The translations under genes were made by a program, and so were the position numbers. Positions 46,198-60,037 of a stretch of DNA of 64,000 nucleotides are shown here, one piece after another. The stretch comes from Quercus robur. Taxonomy: Eukaryota > Streptophyta > Magnoliopsida > Fagales > Fagaceae. Position 1 is the stretch's first letter, and the number at the start of each line of letters is the position of its first letter. The stretch lies in the NCBI RefSeq assembly GCF_932294415.1, contig NC_065536.1:55243854-55307853 (forward strand), read 5' to 3'. Under the pieces are notes generated by a model. It had not been told where the DNA came from, ran no database searches, and saw nothing but the letters and a program-made list of their open reading frames with translations.

Positions 46198-46965
46198 CCA
46201 GCCACCATAACACTAGCCTAATTATTGAAGAGATAGAGAATAAAATATGTCAAAATAAATTTTACAATTTGCTACAGTTGTGATGCAAAGTAGCAAGTTG
46301 GATAACTTTATGTGAAACACACGTCCGGGTGTAATTTATAAGTGGCTTTTTGTACATTTTTATGAATCATAATATTTATTTTACATTTTTTTGGGGTTAT
46401 ACATAAGCCAATAGGAATGCTTTTCCTAAGGAAAAAATATATATGGGCTGGGCATTTAAGCACTTATTGGGTCATTATCTTATTTGTAGCTGCAACGGGC
46501 CTTGCAGGTTTACCTTAACTCATCCAAAAAACTCCTATTTCACTTGCCATAAAAAATGTGGTTGGGAATAAAAAATTAATGGGCTAGGGTGTTGTCTCAA
46601 GGAATGAATCTACTAGCTTTTTTGTCTTGCAAAAAACATGTGCTTGGACATTTTCCATTATTTTTGAGAGAAAGGTAATCTGGGACATTATCTATTCATT
46701 AAGGGCTACTGATTGTAGGGCCCAACCCATGATGAGAGAGACAGAGAACATGGGGCACTTGAGTACAATTTACAAATAGAGAAAGAACATGGGTCGTAGG
46801 CCCAATAGGTTTTGTAAAAGTTAATGGGTCACAATTCACAATTCACAAGGCACATTTGCATGAGACCCAAAGTTTATCTTGAGATCTGAGTTCGTGATTT
46901 CGTAAAACCCATCTCGTGAATTAGAAAAATACAGACAATTAATACGTCTAAAGTAATTAAACTTA

Positions 46966-47452
46966 TGTTACGTTTGGTAGACTGTAATAGGCACGGTAGT
47001 ATAATAGTTATTCCTATGATTTAACTATTCAATAGTTTGATTATGTTTTTATTATAGAGAATAATTATTCCTTATGAATAGTTATTCTTTAAAATGAGGA
47101 ATAACTATTCCTCTCTAAAAGGGTTGTAATAGCTATTCCTTAATAGATGTAATAATTTCTAACATTAATATATTTCCAAATAAATAAACTTTCCATATCC
47201 ACCTAACAATTATGGAAATAAAAAATCATAAAAAAATAACTCCTCTCTTAAATTTAAAATATATTATTTTCTAAAAAATATAATTATATGAATGAGATTT
47301 TTCCTAAAATAGATCATAAGTTTTATTCTAGTATTACAATTCACAACCAAACTAATGAATATGTTTAGTTATTCCCTTACAACACATTTTATTCATGGTA
47401 ATAAAGATTTTCATTCTTGTTGTAATTCACATTCAGTATACCAAACGTACCC
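46966..47452. mobile_element. Tourist-like MITE with TTA duplication (487 bp)
   Basis: TGTTACGTTTGGTAGACTG faces CAGTATACCAAACGTACCC, flanked by TTA at 46963-46965 and 47453-47455. The interior repeats ATAGTTATTCCT and AATAGTTATTC words in both orientations. No coding capacity. Confidence 0.8.
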
Positions 47453-47455
47453 TTA

Positions 47456-47679
47456 GTGCTTTGCCCATTAGCATGAAAAGAAAATGAGCAAAAATGCCTA
47501 ACCCCAATAGACAATTAACTGGACTCTTGGGTTCTGTTACTTCTGTACATATTTGGCCCAATTTCTAAGTCTTATGAAGTTGCAATTTATTGGCGAATTA
47601 GAGGTTGGCACGTGACTAGGGAGGAAAAATAAGTTATGAACATTGACAAAACTACAAACATCAACACCTCTTCCTACTA

Positions 47680-47710
<31 letters not shown>

Positions 47711-49690
47711 GAAAAAAGAAAAAAGAAAAAGAAAGAAGAAGAAGAAGTAAACAAGGGTAAACCTCATTTTGGCTAATTATCTAACCCTGCACTGATTTTT
47801 TTATTATTTAAAAAATAGGATTAGAAGAAGGGAATGTATTCGAATTGGGAATTTTTGTAGGGAGTCAAGCTAAATATATGATTTATTATATATATATATA
47901 TATAATATTATTTTCTTATATAAGAAAATTTTATCAAGTTAGTTTTATATAATTCGAGACAAATATTTTCTTTCATTTTCATGTATAATTATCTTTTAAA
48001 TTATATTAATCACAATTAATAGTCTTTAAATAAAATATATACAAATCAATTAATTTCAAATAAATTAAATAATAAATGTCACTTTTATACGTTTTAAATT
48101 ATATAATTTAATATAAGAGAAATATAGTAACAGAAAAAAAAAATCTATTTTATTTATGGGTTACAAAGTAGAACATATCCCAAATTTTTAACCATAAAAT
48201 CATAGCATATTTTCTTTTAATGAAAAAAAAAATAAATTCATGCATTCCTGCATCCCTAATTCTTTGAAAACAAAATAAAAAATAGATTATATATGTTTGG
48301 AAAAGAAAAGGAGTTTTTATTGAAAAGATTTAGGTAGAGATTTTTCAAAACATATGTTTTAAATGATCTCAAAGGTAATGTGTGATATATGAAAAATGTA
48401 CATTAGGAATTTCGTTAGCCTTTAAATAGTCCACTTGAACTCTCTAAAAATATAAATTACCACACATTAAATTCCTATAATGGATTTTTCTCCCCAAAAA
48501 AAAAAAAAAATCTCTTCAAGAAAAAGCCCACTCATACTCAAATACTACCTACTTATGTGAAGAGTCCTATTTTATCTTTTGCTTCACTTTCTTCTCTCAC
48601 AATAATCCATAAAGGATGAGGTCATAGGTCCAAAAACTCATTGCGTGCATACTCTAGCTTCTATAAGTGAATTTTAAGTAAAAATATAATTTGCATATTT
48701 GTGAAAAATTGCTCCATGATCTCACTATTTAGTCTTCACCCATTATTTTTGTTTATTTTAATAATAATTACAACAATGAAAAATGAGATATTGGAACATT
48801 AATTGGTTCTCCCTACAAAAGAAAGAAGGGAGCATGTTGAATAATTACAAAGCTTTTTAATGATAATTCAATAGTTAAAACAATAGGAGAGGAGGATTTA
48901 AACCCCCGTTTGCCGAATAAAAGAAATACGCTATACCATTAAACTACAAAACTCTTAACTGACTTCACCCTTTGTTTAATATGGAAAAAGACGCAAATTA
49001 ATCAAAAGAAAAGGCATGTTACTTCTCCAACTGCAGCTTGTGAACTAAACTGAGCATTTTTTCCTACAACAATTAGCAGCTGATGATTTTAAATAGGTTT
49101 ACTCTCTTCTAAGAAGATTGCAATGCCTTTGTCCTTGAGTAGATTCAAGAAAGGATGAAGCAAAGTGTTGCTTCACTGGATGCAAATGAAGTTTCATTCC
49201 CCTATTAATTTTTCCAATATGGCCATTACCACCCACTATATCGAAGATATGTTACATTAGTGGAGCACTTGAATTGTTAATTTTATGAACTCCATGATAT
49301 CCATTGTTGACCGGATCTTTTAACTTGTAAAGTTCCTTTGTCTTTGTTTGGGAAAATGGTTCATGATTGATTTTGGACTAAATAAATACACATGTTCTCT
49401 GCTGGTTGGTGACCATTCCTACGTGCCCTTCATTTGGAATACCATGGATTCCATTCAAAATTGGAGTGTTTTACTATCCCCTGATATATGAAATATATGA
49501 TAAGATAAGCAATGCATTTGTGTTAAGCTCAAAATTTTTATGCATTAGTGGGCAACAAAAAATAATGAAAATGATGGGAATGAAGGCACTCACGCTTTGA
49601 TTAATTGACTAAAATCAAAACACAAATCTTTCTGTCTGCCTTTTAATATTCTTTGTGATTTGGAAGAGAATCTTTCAAATCAGTCTTTCG
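47456..49690. other. AT-rich spacer
   Basis: No gene. At 48868-48956 the minus strand has TAGTTTAATGGTATAGCG (box A-like) and GGGGTTTAAATCCTCCTC (box B-like), a tRNA-like SINE head. AT and A-rich tracts lie at 47683-47750 and 47889-47903. Confidence 0.4.
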
Positions 49691-49703
49691 AAATAGTGTT
49701 GGC

Positions 49704-49710
49704 TATAAAA
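49704..49710 (+). promoter_or_regulatory. TATA box of the SOUL gene
   Basis: TATAAAA lies 64-70 bp before the start codon, followed by GC-containing sequence and an A/C-rich leader. That is the spacing expected for a plant TATA promoter with a short 5' leader. Confidence 0.7.
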
Positions 49711-49773
49711 GGCGGCGCAAAATAAAGAGCTCACAACAACCACAGAATCGTCACAAAATTAAACAAAATCAAA

Positions 49774-50029
49774 ATGTTCCTCGCAATAATAGTACTCTAC
49801 TTTTACTTCAGTAATAGTTGTAACCTCGTACACTACGGCCACGCCATCGAATCGCCACAGTACACAGTGGTGCACTCAGAATCAGATTTCGAGGTAAGAC
49901 TATACACTGAATCCTCGTGGATGTCTGCTCCTGTCCTAGGAACAACCTCCTTCGACTTCAAGGAGTCCACCAAAGATGGTTTTCACAGGTTTAACTTTAA
50001 CCAACCAACTACTATATAATGCACTGCTA

Positions 50030-50070
<41 letters not shown>

Positions 50071-51043
50071 ATATAGTAACAAAAGATAATTTTGAATGGT
50101 GAATTTTTTTTGTTATTTATCAGGAATTTTACTTTGAGATCATTGTATTGCCTTTTTATATGGATATTATTATTGCAATGTTAAAGCTGCTAACCATTTA
50201 CTAGGATCACATGTTATTTTTCCATTTCGTAGTTTAAATTAAATTTTACAAATTTAAAAATGTATAAAGTGTTATGTCATTTAACGTCTTACATTATTAG
50301 ATCTAGTGAAATATACTTTGGTTGAAATAGAGAAAATCATGTTCCGAGTCATGCGCACTTCAAAAATGGAGTTGTACAAAATTTGTAATTCATGCTACCG
50401 AATTAAGTTTGATGTTAGTGAATCTTGTCTGATGGGGCTAGATGAAGAATGCAAAAGGGTTGTGTAAAATTCAGACAATTTCACAGTGGAGGTTTATGAT
50501 CTTTGATTACGTGATAAGCATACCTCATTATTCCTTAACTTTGAGGATTATTCTATAAAATTCAAACAGTTCACGTTAATTTGTATTGCTTGCATCAGGT
50601 TGTATGAATACATTCATGGTGGAAACCTAAACTCTTCTCACATTGTGATGACTGCTCCTGTCTTGACAAGCATTAACTCATCATCATCTAGCCGGTCTGA
50701 CTATTTTGTAAGGTTTTATATCCCCGCAAAGTATGGTGGAAACCCTCCACAGCCCAATCCTGAACTGAATGTGCAGCTTGTCAAGTGGAAAAGTCATTGC
50801 ATAGCAGTTAGAAAGTTTACCGGATTTGCTAACGATGATGAAATTAATAAAGAAATTGAAGCTCTTGTAAACAGCCTAAATAAGCAGAAGAGTGGAAAGG
50901 CAGCAATATTGGAAGATAAAAGTTACTACTCCGTTGCCCAATACAATGCTTCACATCACCTTTCTGGACGCTTAAATGAAGTGTGGATCAATGTGTCCGG
51001 TTTTACAGCAGAGGGATGTCCAAACTATCAAGGGAACTATTGA
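49774..51043 (+). CDS. SOUL-family heme-binding protein with signal peptide
   Basis: Exon 1 is 49774-49988 and exon 2 is 50599-51043. The intron (GT-AG) splits an Arg codon, AG|G, restoring FHR-LYEYIHGGN. The product is 219 residues, normal for plant SOUL proteins. MFLAIIVLYFYFSNSC is a hydrophobic signal peptide, so a secretory location is likely. The SOUL/HEBP domain covers most of the rest: ESPQYTVVHSESDFEVRLY at the start, SSHIVMTAPVL in the centre, FTGFANDDEI and GRLNEVWINVSGF near the end. Animal HEBP and Arabidopsis relatives bind heme or other tetrapyrroles (established); ligand and role here are inferred. Confidence 0.95.
50036..50066. repeat. CT microsatellite in the SOUL intron
   Basis: About 15 CT units shortly after the donor site. 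Confidence 0.92.
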
Positions 51044-51151
51044 TTTGGCCTCAGATGTCTGGCAGAATCTAGCAAGGAATGTTGATCCTGCTGAGAATAA
51101 AACAGTGCTTTTATTGTAGATATGCTCCTTCATTAATAATAGAGTTTCAAT

Positions 51152-51465
51152 AAATGAGATCCTGATGCAACATTTGGTACCTTGTTTGTGCATCAAAGCA
51201 TGCTATATTTTGTTTGTAATGTAATTTCAGTTTAGTCTTTTGTCAAGTTTCCTGGCATTTCTTTCGTGCTATTAAGCACCTGATTTTTAAGACTCTCTCT
51301 CTCTCTCCAAATGAGATCCTGATGCAACATTTGGTACCTTGTTTGTGAATCAAAGCATGCTACATTTTGTTTGTAATGTAAATGTAGTTAGGTCTTTTGT
51401 CAAGTTTCTTGGCATTTCTTTCATGAATTAAGCACCCGATTTTGAAGAGTCTCTCTCTCTCTCTC
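51152..51465 (+). repeat. 157-bp tandem duplication at the SOUL 3' end
   Basis: AAATGAGATCCTGATGCAAC at 51152 recurs at 51309, with CATTTGGTACCTTGTTTGTG following in both. Each unit closes with a CT tract. AATAAATGAG at the first unit is a plausible poly(A) signal of the SOUL transcript, so the duplication may copy part of the 3' end region. Confidence 0.92.
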
Positions 51466-51469
51466 TCTC

Positions 51470-52756
51470 TTCAAATTTAACATCTTTTAAGTGATTAGGT
51501 TGATTGAAATAATCATTATAATTATCTATGTTAATGTGTATAGGCCTTAGGCCTTGGGGCTTTCAAGTCTACTTTAGTTATTTTGTATAACACACATACT
51601 TGTACTGCACTCATATGTCTTATAGTATACTCCTATACCTCTTATATAAAAGCAATCTTGTATATTTATTACTTGAGAAATAAAATACAATCATTCAGTA
51701 TTTCTGACACTCTATCTTGGATCATATCACTTGGAAAAGAATTGGGATGACATAGATGCCAATTTCAGTGAGTCACCATGCCAACATTTCATGCTATATT
51801 AGTGCATTGTATTGGATCAACGTAAAGCATGAACTTAGACTATATTGCAATATTGCGACTTTTAGAAGTATTTCCAATCTTGATACCACCTTGTTCCTAC
51901 TCCAAGGTTAAATGATAGGTAAATCTTAAAAAAAAAAAATAATAAACTAATGGACTAATATAACTTTAATCAGTATCATAGGACTCATAAAATTGCTCAT
52001 ACTTTTCTTCTTCGTTTGCTTTGAAGCTTGAAATGAATCATTGTAAATACCGCTTTTCTCTGATTATCACTTAGCACGTCAGGTATCACACAAACCATTT
52101 GTATATCAATATGAATGCTGTTCAGCTATGAAAAAAACTTAGGTGCTTATGAATGCTACAAGGCATTCATATTTGGTATCTATACGGAATCAATGGGCAA
52201 GTGTACCCACGCTTAACGTTTAAACACGTTAACATCCGCTGTCTTGTTTTTGGTTAAGGTTTGGGAACTTTAATTCGAACCTCTTGTAGGTCATTAGTGT
52301 ATAATCAAATTCCAGACACTTGGGTGGTGATCGATGCCCTTATTGCCACGTAAAACCTAAATCACGCATGACTAAGAAAAATAAGGGCACATTTATGAAA
52401 TAAAAAAAAGAGGAATTATGAGGACACAGTCACACCACCAAGTCCAAATGGATGTAATTATATTAAATCCAATAAGTTTAACAATGAATAATACATATGG
52501 GTCTTCCTACTTTCTAGTTTCTACTAAATAGGTCAACCCGGATATTACATATTGACTTCTTTATAAACTTACAACGTGATAGTTTAAAATGTCATCCTTT
52601 ATTTGTGTCAACCACTTCTATCATCTTTCATCTTTTCTTAGTTCCCTTTTCCTTTTCTTAGGTTGTGCTTTGAACTATTATTCTTATTTATACAAGTTCA
52701 CCATGAGGATATATTTTTTAACCCAAAGGAAGGGTAAAAAAAAAAAAAAATCAGAA
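51470..52756. other. Spacer between the convergent SOUL and GWD genes
   Basis: It holds the 3' untranslated regions of both genes. No other gene seen. Confidence 0.5.
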
Positions 52757-55720
52757 TCACATTTGAGGTCTTGTTTGAACAACGTATACTTTCCCATCTC
52801 TAATCACACCTTCAATGTCTTGTGGATACCCGTACAGCTCCTCAATTGCACTACCTGCACGAGCAATGCCAGAAAGGACCGAGTGGCGAAAGTTTCCATC
52901 AATGATGAGTGGGTCAGATGAGTAGTCAAGCACAACTTTGTCTTCCTCATCCATCGGCACACTACGGAAAAAGTAAGCCTCGTTATATTAGCAAAAAAAA
53001 AAAAATCAAAATTTTCATGAGACTAATATGAAATGCATACATTAAGAACTTAGCAATATGATCTGTTGGAATATTCATGTGAAAATGGTGTGATTGGTTA
53101 AATGGTCAAGTCCCACATCGAGTAGTAGGTAATGGTTAGAAGTTGGATGAATGATAGTATTATAATATTAGCAATACTACATGAATTCGAATTACCAATC
53201 TTGGTACATATCTTTCTTTTTTGAAGAAGGTACGCATCATTTTTACTCAATCTTACTCTTTACAAATCTATATTTACCCAAGTTGTTCTTATTAAATCAA
53301 TAATATATATATGGGCACTGCATGTAATGATCAGCCAGTGATAATGTCTCATCTGGCCATGGAACTCATCTGTATCAGTGTTGGGAAGTTAAAAGATTTC
53401 ACCTGTCATAAAGGCCGGCACCAGCATAACCTTCTAGATCTTCACCATTGGAATCAGATCGGAAAATAATAGACCGTCTTATAAAGAGGCCAATGGGTTT
53501 GCTGGGGTAGCCCAACACCTGGAAAATGTCAACAAATTTGTGTGAATAGTGGCAAGTTCAACAAAGACGTGCATGTTCTCTACAACAGTAGAAGCTTATT
53601 CAAACATATTTTATTAATTTATTACAGAATTAATGTGCCAATCGTCAACATAGCACCAGGAATTGGTTATTTCCCATCATGCACATCTACATAACACCCT
53701 CTGGTGAGAATCGAGGGAAGATGAGTTACCAGGGGAGAGTTCAGATCATTTTTCTTGCTGATAAAACTTAAAGCACGACCAGGATATGCTCCTACTAGTG
53801 TTTCTCCAAGTCCCTTTACAACCTGTACCAGGAACGAGATGCAAATCAACATGTCTAATTAATCCAGCAGAGAAAAATGGTAAAGGCATTATTACAATAC
53901 CTCTGCATATATCTCTGATGAGTCTCCTGAAGATGGATTAGTTGTGTGAATTACAAATGCATAATCAGCATTTATAATCTCCTGAACAAGGACAGCCATG
54001 CAGAGATAATCGTGATCTAATTTTACTTTTCTTGTGCTGAAATATGCTCTTTCATTCCACTTTGAAGCCCAGACCTGGATTGTAACAGATCAAGGCATAT
54101 CCTATATATCAGAATTTTTTTAATGGAAATAATTGATAACTGAAATTTAAATGTAGGAGAGCAGTGTGATGATTGCAAGATACAGTTACAACTTCCTCAT
54201 TGCACAATAATTTTTACATAGAAAAGTCAGGGGAGATATCTGACATCACAAGCAAACTGTTTATACATCCAACATAAATATATACTAATCAGCTAGATAG
54301 AATTAAAAACATAGATTTTTGTGAGGTACTCCTGCAAATTCTGACCATGCAATAGAAGATAGGATCATATTCACTCTCTCAGAATGAGAATATCTACGAA
54401 CAGCAAGGTGGATGGATATAAGGAGGATACAAGGAGTGTCTAAATCAGAGAGCACTGAAGAGCATCAAAAATCAATGATTAAAGATCAATGTCCTAGATG
54501 CCTCATGAAAAAATTTCAAGACATTAAAGTGATGATATTAATACCACTATTACTAGGGCTAGTGGAACAAAATTATTTGATCCCTATTTTTATCCAAATA
54601 GAAGATTTTACGAAAGAAAAGCAAGAAATTGATTACAATCAATGAAGCATAAATATCAGGAATACCTATTTTTATCAAAATAGAAGATTTTATAAAATAA
54701 AAGCAAGAAATTTATTAGAATCAATTAAGCATAAATATCAGGTTATATGATATACTTGAGCGGAGAAAAAGCAGTCTTACCTTCTTTATAGCCATCCATG
54801 CCTGCCTCCATCGCTGTTCACCTTCATCACCAGGCCAAGGCATTCCTGAACCTTGCATCTTAGTTTTCAGCTCCTGAACCTGCAATTAAGTCTTGCAATA
54901 AGCTATTAATTTCATGTGAAACTAGGTTATTCTGCCATAAGGCCCTAGCAGAATTATATTCAATGGAAAACATGCAATACCTAGCCTGTCTTAAGGAATG
55001 GTTAAGTTCAGCCAATGATGGAATAAGTTTAACAATTTCCTTATTAGTTTTAGAATCCTACTTCAATTAAAAAAATAATATGGAGACATATAAGTATATG
55101 GTGAAGATATAAAGCTCAACTCTAAAAGCCCTAAAATCGTTTAAAGTATGCCATTTGGCTATGTTGAGACCTACTTTCTTCCATGTTTGGCTCCAAACAT
55201 ATTTAGAGCCTGCCATGTGCAATGTGGTTAAGTAAGTCATATGCATTGCACATAACAAGAACACATGCCATTTTCTTATTGGGGGTTGGAACTTTAGAGC
55301 CAAACTTTGTCCTTAATTATTATTGTTATCAATGACTCATATATTAGTCTCATTAATACTCTTATTAAATATCTCCTCATGATCAATGATTCCACTTGGC
55401 TCATTTAATGAACCCATTATCTCTTTGATAAATCAGTTTTTAGTTATCAATGAAGTACATGACAAATGCTATATATTCAATAATTTGTAAATTTAATTAT
55501 GGTAGCTATGTGTAATTAATTTGTAATTAATATTAAGTGTTAATTTTAGTTCAAAACTTTAATTAAAATAGCTATATACCCATTTAATATAATTTATTAA
55601 ACTAACGTTTTCAAACAAATTATTTACTCTAAAATGGTGTCTAAAAATTATTTGGGTATTGATATTTTCTCATTTGCAATAATTACTTGTAAACATATAA
55701 GGTCTAACACTCTAACCTAT

Positions 55721-55808
<88 letters not shown>

Positions 55809-56332
55809 GGTGTGTGGGGACTACAAATGGACCCAATTCATGCTATTGACCTTTCAAATGGAACTTCCACCCCCATTAAGTATGAGATGGTGGTTAAAGG
55901 TTAAGGTTTGAATCCCCTTAAGTGGGTAAGTATTTACCTAGGGAAAAAACAACAAAACAATACAAAACAAATGTACCCATAGCATATTACTTCAAAAATT
56001 TGAAGATACTGCCATGATACCATAAATGTTTCATATATGGTTGTGGGTGAAAAAAAAGAAATAAATATGTGCCACATTCTGTCATCGTAGCAAACTTTAT
56101 GGGTTCCCTAGTGTCTAATAATGAGCTTGTCAGAAAGAAAGAGGAAGATTGTGGACTATGTTATTAACAAGCATGAAACATAAAGCTCTACCAGAAAAAA
56201 AGAACATACCAATTGGGGTGGTGCTGCCAGCTGTAAAACTGTCTCGCGAATCTCTCGGAGTGCACTGAACTCTCCTTGTCCCAACTTCTTCTTGAGAATC
56301 TTTAACTTCTCAGCAACTGCCTGTAATGTGTG

Positions 56333-56373
<41 letters not shown>

Positions 56374-59300
56374 CCGTCAAACTAGAGAATGGTCTTATAG
56401 TATAGTCATGATAAACAACAGATCCAAACTGGCACCAGCTGAACATAATATTTGGCAGCAGGTGCAATTAGAGCCCAGAGAATGAAATTTGTTAGGATAA
56501 CTACAGATTATTCACTCAAAACTGGTTTTAACCTTCAAGGGTTCTCCTAAAAATGCTGCTTTCAAGTAATTGGCCTAAGCCACCTTAAATTGTCTTGATG
56601 CAGCCATGTAATTTCTTTTGTTGCTATTTCACAATTTCATCCATTCAAGATTTATTTTATGGGGTCAATGTGTGAAGTCCAATTCAAGCAATTTAAAGGT
56701 CTTGTATCTTTTATAGGATTAAAATAATTTTTGATTCACCATCCAAAAGTAATCTAATTCAGGTTTTTATTTTACAAGGTACCATTAATTTTGTAATCAA
56801 GGACAAATCTGTAATTCTGCATCTTCTTCTGTGAATTAAGGGTATCTTCATAATTGAGTTGAGTCTTTACAAGCCTCTTCCCTTCCCCAATCAAGTTCTA
56901 AAAACCCCACATATTTTCCATACCAAATAACTACCAAAATTCAAACTTTTCCAACTTGGACACATTCAAAAAACCCTTACTTTTTCTTCAAGAATTCTAA
57001 ACTCTAAATCCACAAATTCTCCTAACCTAAACCCACCACAAGCACACATAGACAAGTTTTCCCTAAATTAATCCTATTGGTCCAAATCCCCCTCAGGAAA
57101 AGATAATAATTTTCACTTGATTCCACATCTAAAATATCCTGTTCAATTTACAGTGTTTTAATCTCGTTCATAGCAATTAATCTCTTGTTCAATTTACAGA
57201 GTTTTAAAGCCCACCCAAAGACATAATTTTTGTTCACGTGTTCTGTTCACATAACCCCTATACATCAAGAGATTTATCTTTTCCTTCTAAACAATCTGAC
57301 ATCAAATATTTTTCCTCCCCTAATCAAATTCTAAAAACCCCAGGTATTTTCCCTACCAAATAGCCATCAAATCTCAAAACTTTCAAACTCTAATTCATGT
57401 TACAAACCCAACACCACCACCCCCCGCAACACTTAAAAAGAAAAAAAATCCTAAATCCTAAACCCTAAATCCACAAATTCTTTTAACACTAAGCCCACCT
57501 CAAGCACACATGGGTTGTTCCAAAATCTGTCCTATCATTCAAAGCAACTACGAGAAAAGATAAAAATGTTCCCTTGATTCCACATGTAAAATTAATCTCT
57601 TGTTCACTTTACAATGTTACTGTTTTAAAGCTCACCACAAAAGTTGGGTATCACTAAAACATGATGACAATGAAGATTTTACCAAAGCAATTCTCCTATG
57701 TTTATTATAAATTATTGATTGTCACAAAAATTTAAGTTGTTAGAAAATAATGAATTTAATCATTTAATCTAACACACTGCCTTCATGTGTGGGCCTAACA
57801 TGTGGAAATTTGTTTAAATGGGAGATAAAGTTTGAATAGGACTTCCTGTTTTGATACCATAATAAATTACTGATCATCCCACAAGGTTAAACTATTAAAA
57901 AATAGTAAATTTAATCATCTAATCTAAGAGAGAGATATAACAAAGAAAAGCCTAATTAATTTTGAAAGTTAGATTGTTCACAGTGAAGAGATGTTAGAGG
58001 ACTGTAGCTACACAATTCATTATGGGGAAAAAAAGTATGAAGGAATTTTTGATATGAGGAAAACCTGATTTGAATTATCTGAAAGAACCTTCTCAAATAC
58101 TCCAAATGGTAGGGCAACTGATGTTGGAATTCCAACCCACGATGGCACTTTCCCTTTTAGATAAGAGATATTACGTGATTTGGCTCCAACCTATGAAAAT
58201 CACAATTTCAAGCAATTCATGCAAACTTAATGCCAGAGAATTAAGACAATTGAAATACATTATTTTGCCCAATCCTATCAATACTAAAATATAAAGAGAA
58301 ATGAGGAAAAAAATAAAAAAGAAAAGAAATTCTAGGACAGGACATAAACTAAAGTTAAATTCAAAGGGCTAACCATGTCACTCGTGAACTCCTCAGATGA
58401 TATTGCGTATCTACCATTAAATTTCTTTCTAACCAAAGTTAAAGATGGTGAAGAACCATCTTTCAAGTTAGTTGAACTTGCATCTGCTAGCTCACCTTCC
58501 TTTAGCTCACTAAATGAGAAACAAAAAGGGTAATAGAGATTATATTTCAGTGATGTTCATTCATGCAACATTAGAAGAGAGATACATCATGCATAGAAAT
58601 AATGGAATTCACTAAGTTCATTGATAGTTCATATGCCATTTCATCATGCATATAATGGAACATACAACCAACATATTTTAAAATTAAGCTAAACAAATGG
58701 GAATTACCTATAAATTACATCGGCAGATGTAGGTTTTAGGCTCAATAACTTCCCTTTCTTAGCTTGGAGGTCAGACAATATACTAGGATCAAAGCATGTG
58801 GCAAAGCATATCTGCAAAACAATTGTCAGCTATTTTAATAAAAACTTACCTATAAACTCACAAAGAGGAAAAATATGATTCAAAGGATAACTACCTTGCC
58901 ATTTCTTGCTCGCACAGATACATGAGACAGGACATCAGGCATATCAGGAGTCAGCACAGCCACCACACCATCTGGAATTTCTTCCTCTCCTCTTACACTT
59001 TTTGCCACTAAAATTGTAGGCTGCCCATAAGATTTATTCTGAACAGCAAGCAACTCATCCACAACATCAACATATCCAACAACTTCAACTGGGCTGATAA
59101 CTTGCCAGCTGTGTCAGACCAACCAAAGTTGCATTAGGAGGTTATCTTAAAGCATTTAATCAGTGAATGATGCTATGTGGTCCAATTTTCAAGCTTCATT
59201 ATTTTCAATTACCTAAAATAAAAATCACATCTCAATCCATTTGATAAATTATACATATATTCAAGTTAATAACCGTAACATGAGGTTTCAACAGGATTTA

Positions 59301-60004
59301 TTTGATTAAATGGACAGTACAATCAACCTTCCGAGGTTAGCAGTCTTTCGAAGAACAGGATCAAGTCGATTAAGAAGTGTGGATAAAGAGGCAGCAGATC
59401 CAGCACGGATAATTTCTTCAGTAAATATGTTCACCTGTGAGATGTAAATATGAGGACAGAAACAAGGCAGGCATATGGTGTTTGTTATTTGGATTTTTAA
59501 GATAACTTGTAACATACAGCCCATTGGTCCACTCCAAGCCGTGACCCAAGGTACTCTGCTGACGGTTGCAAAACTTGCAGGTACCACTCTGCCTTGTTTG
59601 CTAGTGCGAGACGGGTTCTGTCAAGGACCGATTTTGCATATAATGCCCAGTGATCATCCCTACTCTTGGACATGCTTTGGGCATGATTCCATCCCTTCAA
59701 AAGAAATGGTAGAAATATTATATTGTAATGAAAAAAACTGTCTTCTATAAAAGCATGTGTTGTTTATCATCTTAAAATTCTCGTTTAGAAATAGGCACAA
59801 AACAACAATGGCACTGCAATATTTAGTCATTGCCTATAAAATTCAACTCCTTCATATTTCAAGAAAATGCAGTGTTGGATAACTCCCTTGATCTTTACTC
59901 TATGCTTCTCAATAACAATTTTTCAGAACAATTTGTTTCCAAAGCAAGAATTTGAAAACTTGTTCTATAATGTGTAAACACTCAGATATGGTCTACAATT
60001 ACCC

Positions 60005-60037
<33 letters not shown>

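Larger units (their letters stand above)
45281..46965. other. Gene-free spacer
   Basis: Apart from the SINE-like piece at 45812 and the GA tract at 46155, nothing supportable was found. Confidence 0.4.

Noticed and set aside
48868-48956. Possible functional tRNA gene on the minus strand
   Set aside because: Box-like segments are present, but I could not draw a complete cloverleaf with matching acceptor stem; a SINE head is likelier.
53063-53200. TRIM- or LTR-like sequence in a GWD intron (TGTTGGAATATTC, CAAGTCCCACATCG)
   Set aside because: CAAGTCCCACATCG is common in small plant LTR elements, but no second LTR, primer-binding site or target duplication was found.
55634-55911. Cys-Val and poly-Gly frames
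   Set aside because: Direct translation of GT repeats and the G-run.
57440-57475. Telomere-like CCTAAACCCTAAATCC in a GWD intron
   Set aside because: Only one to two imperfect units within an A/C-rich duplicated stretch; not an interstitial telomere array.
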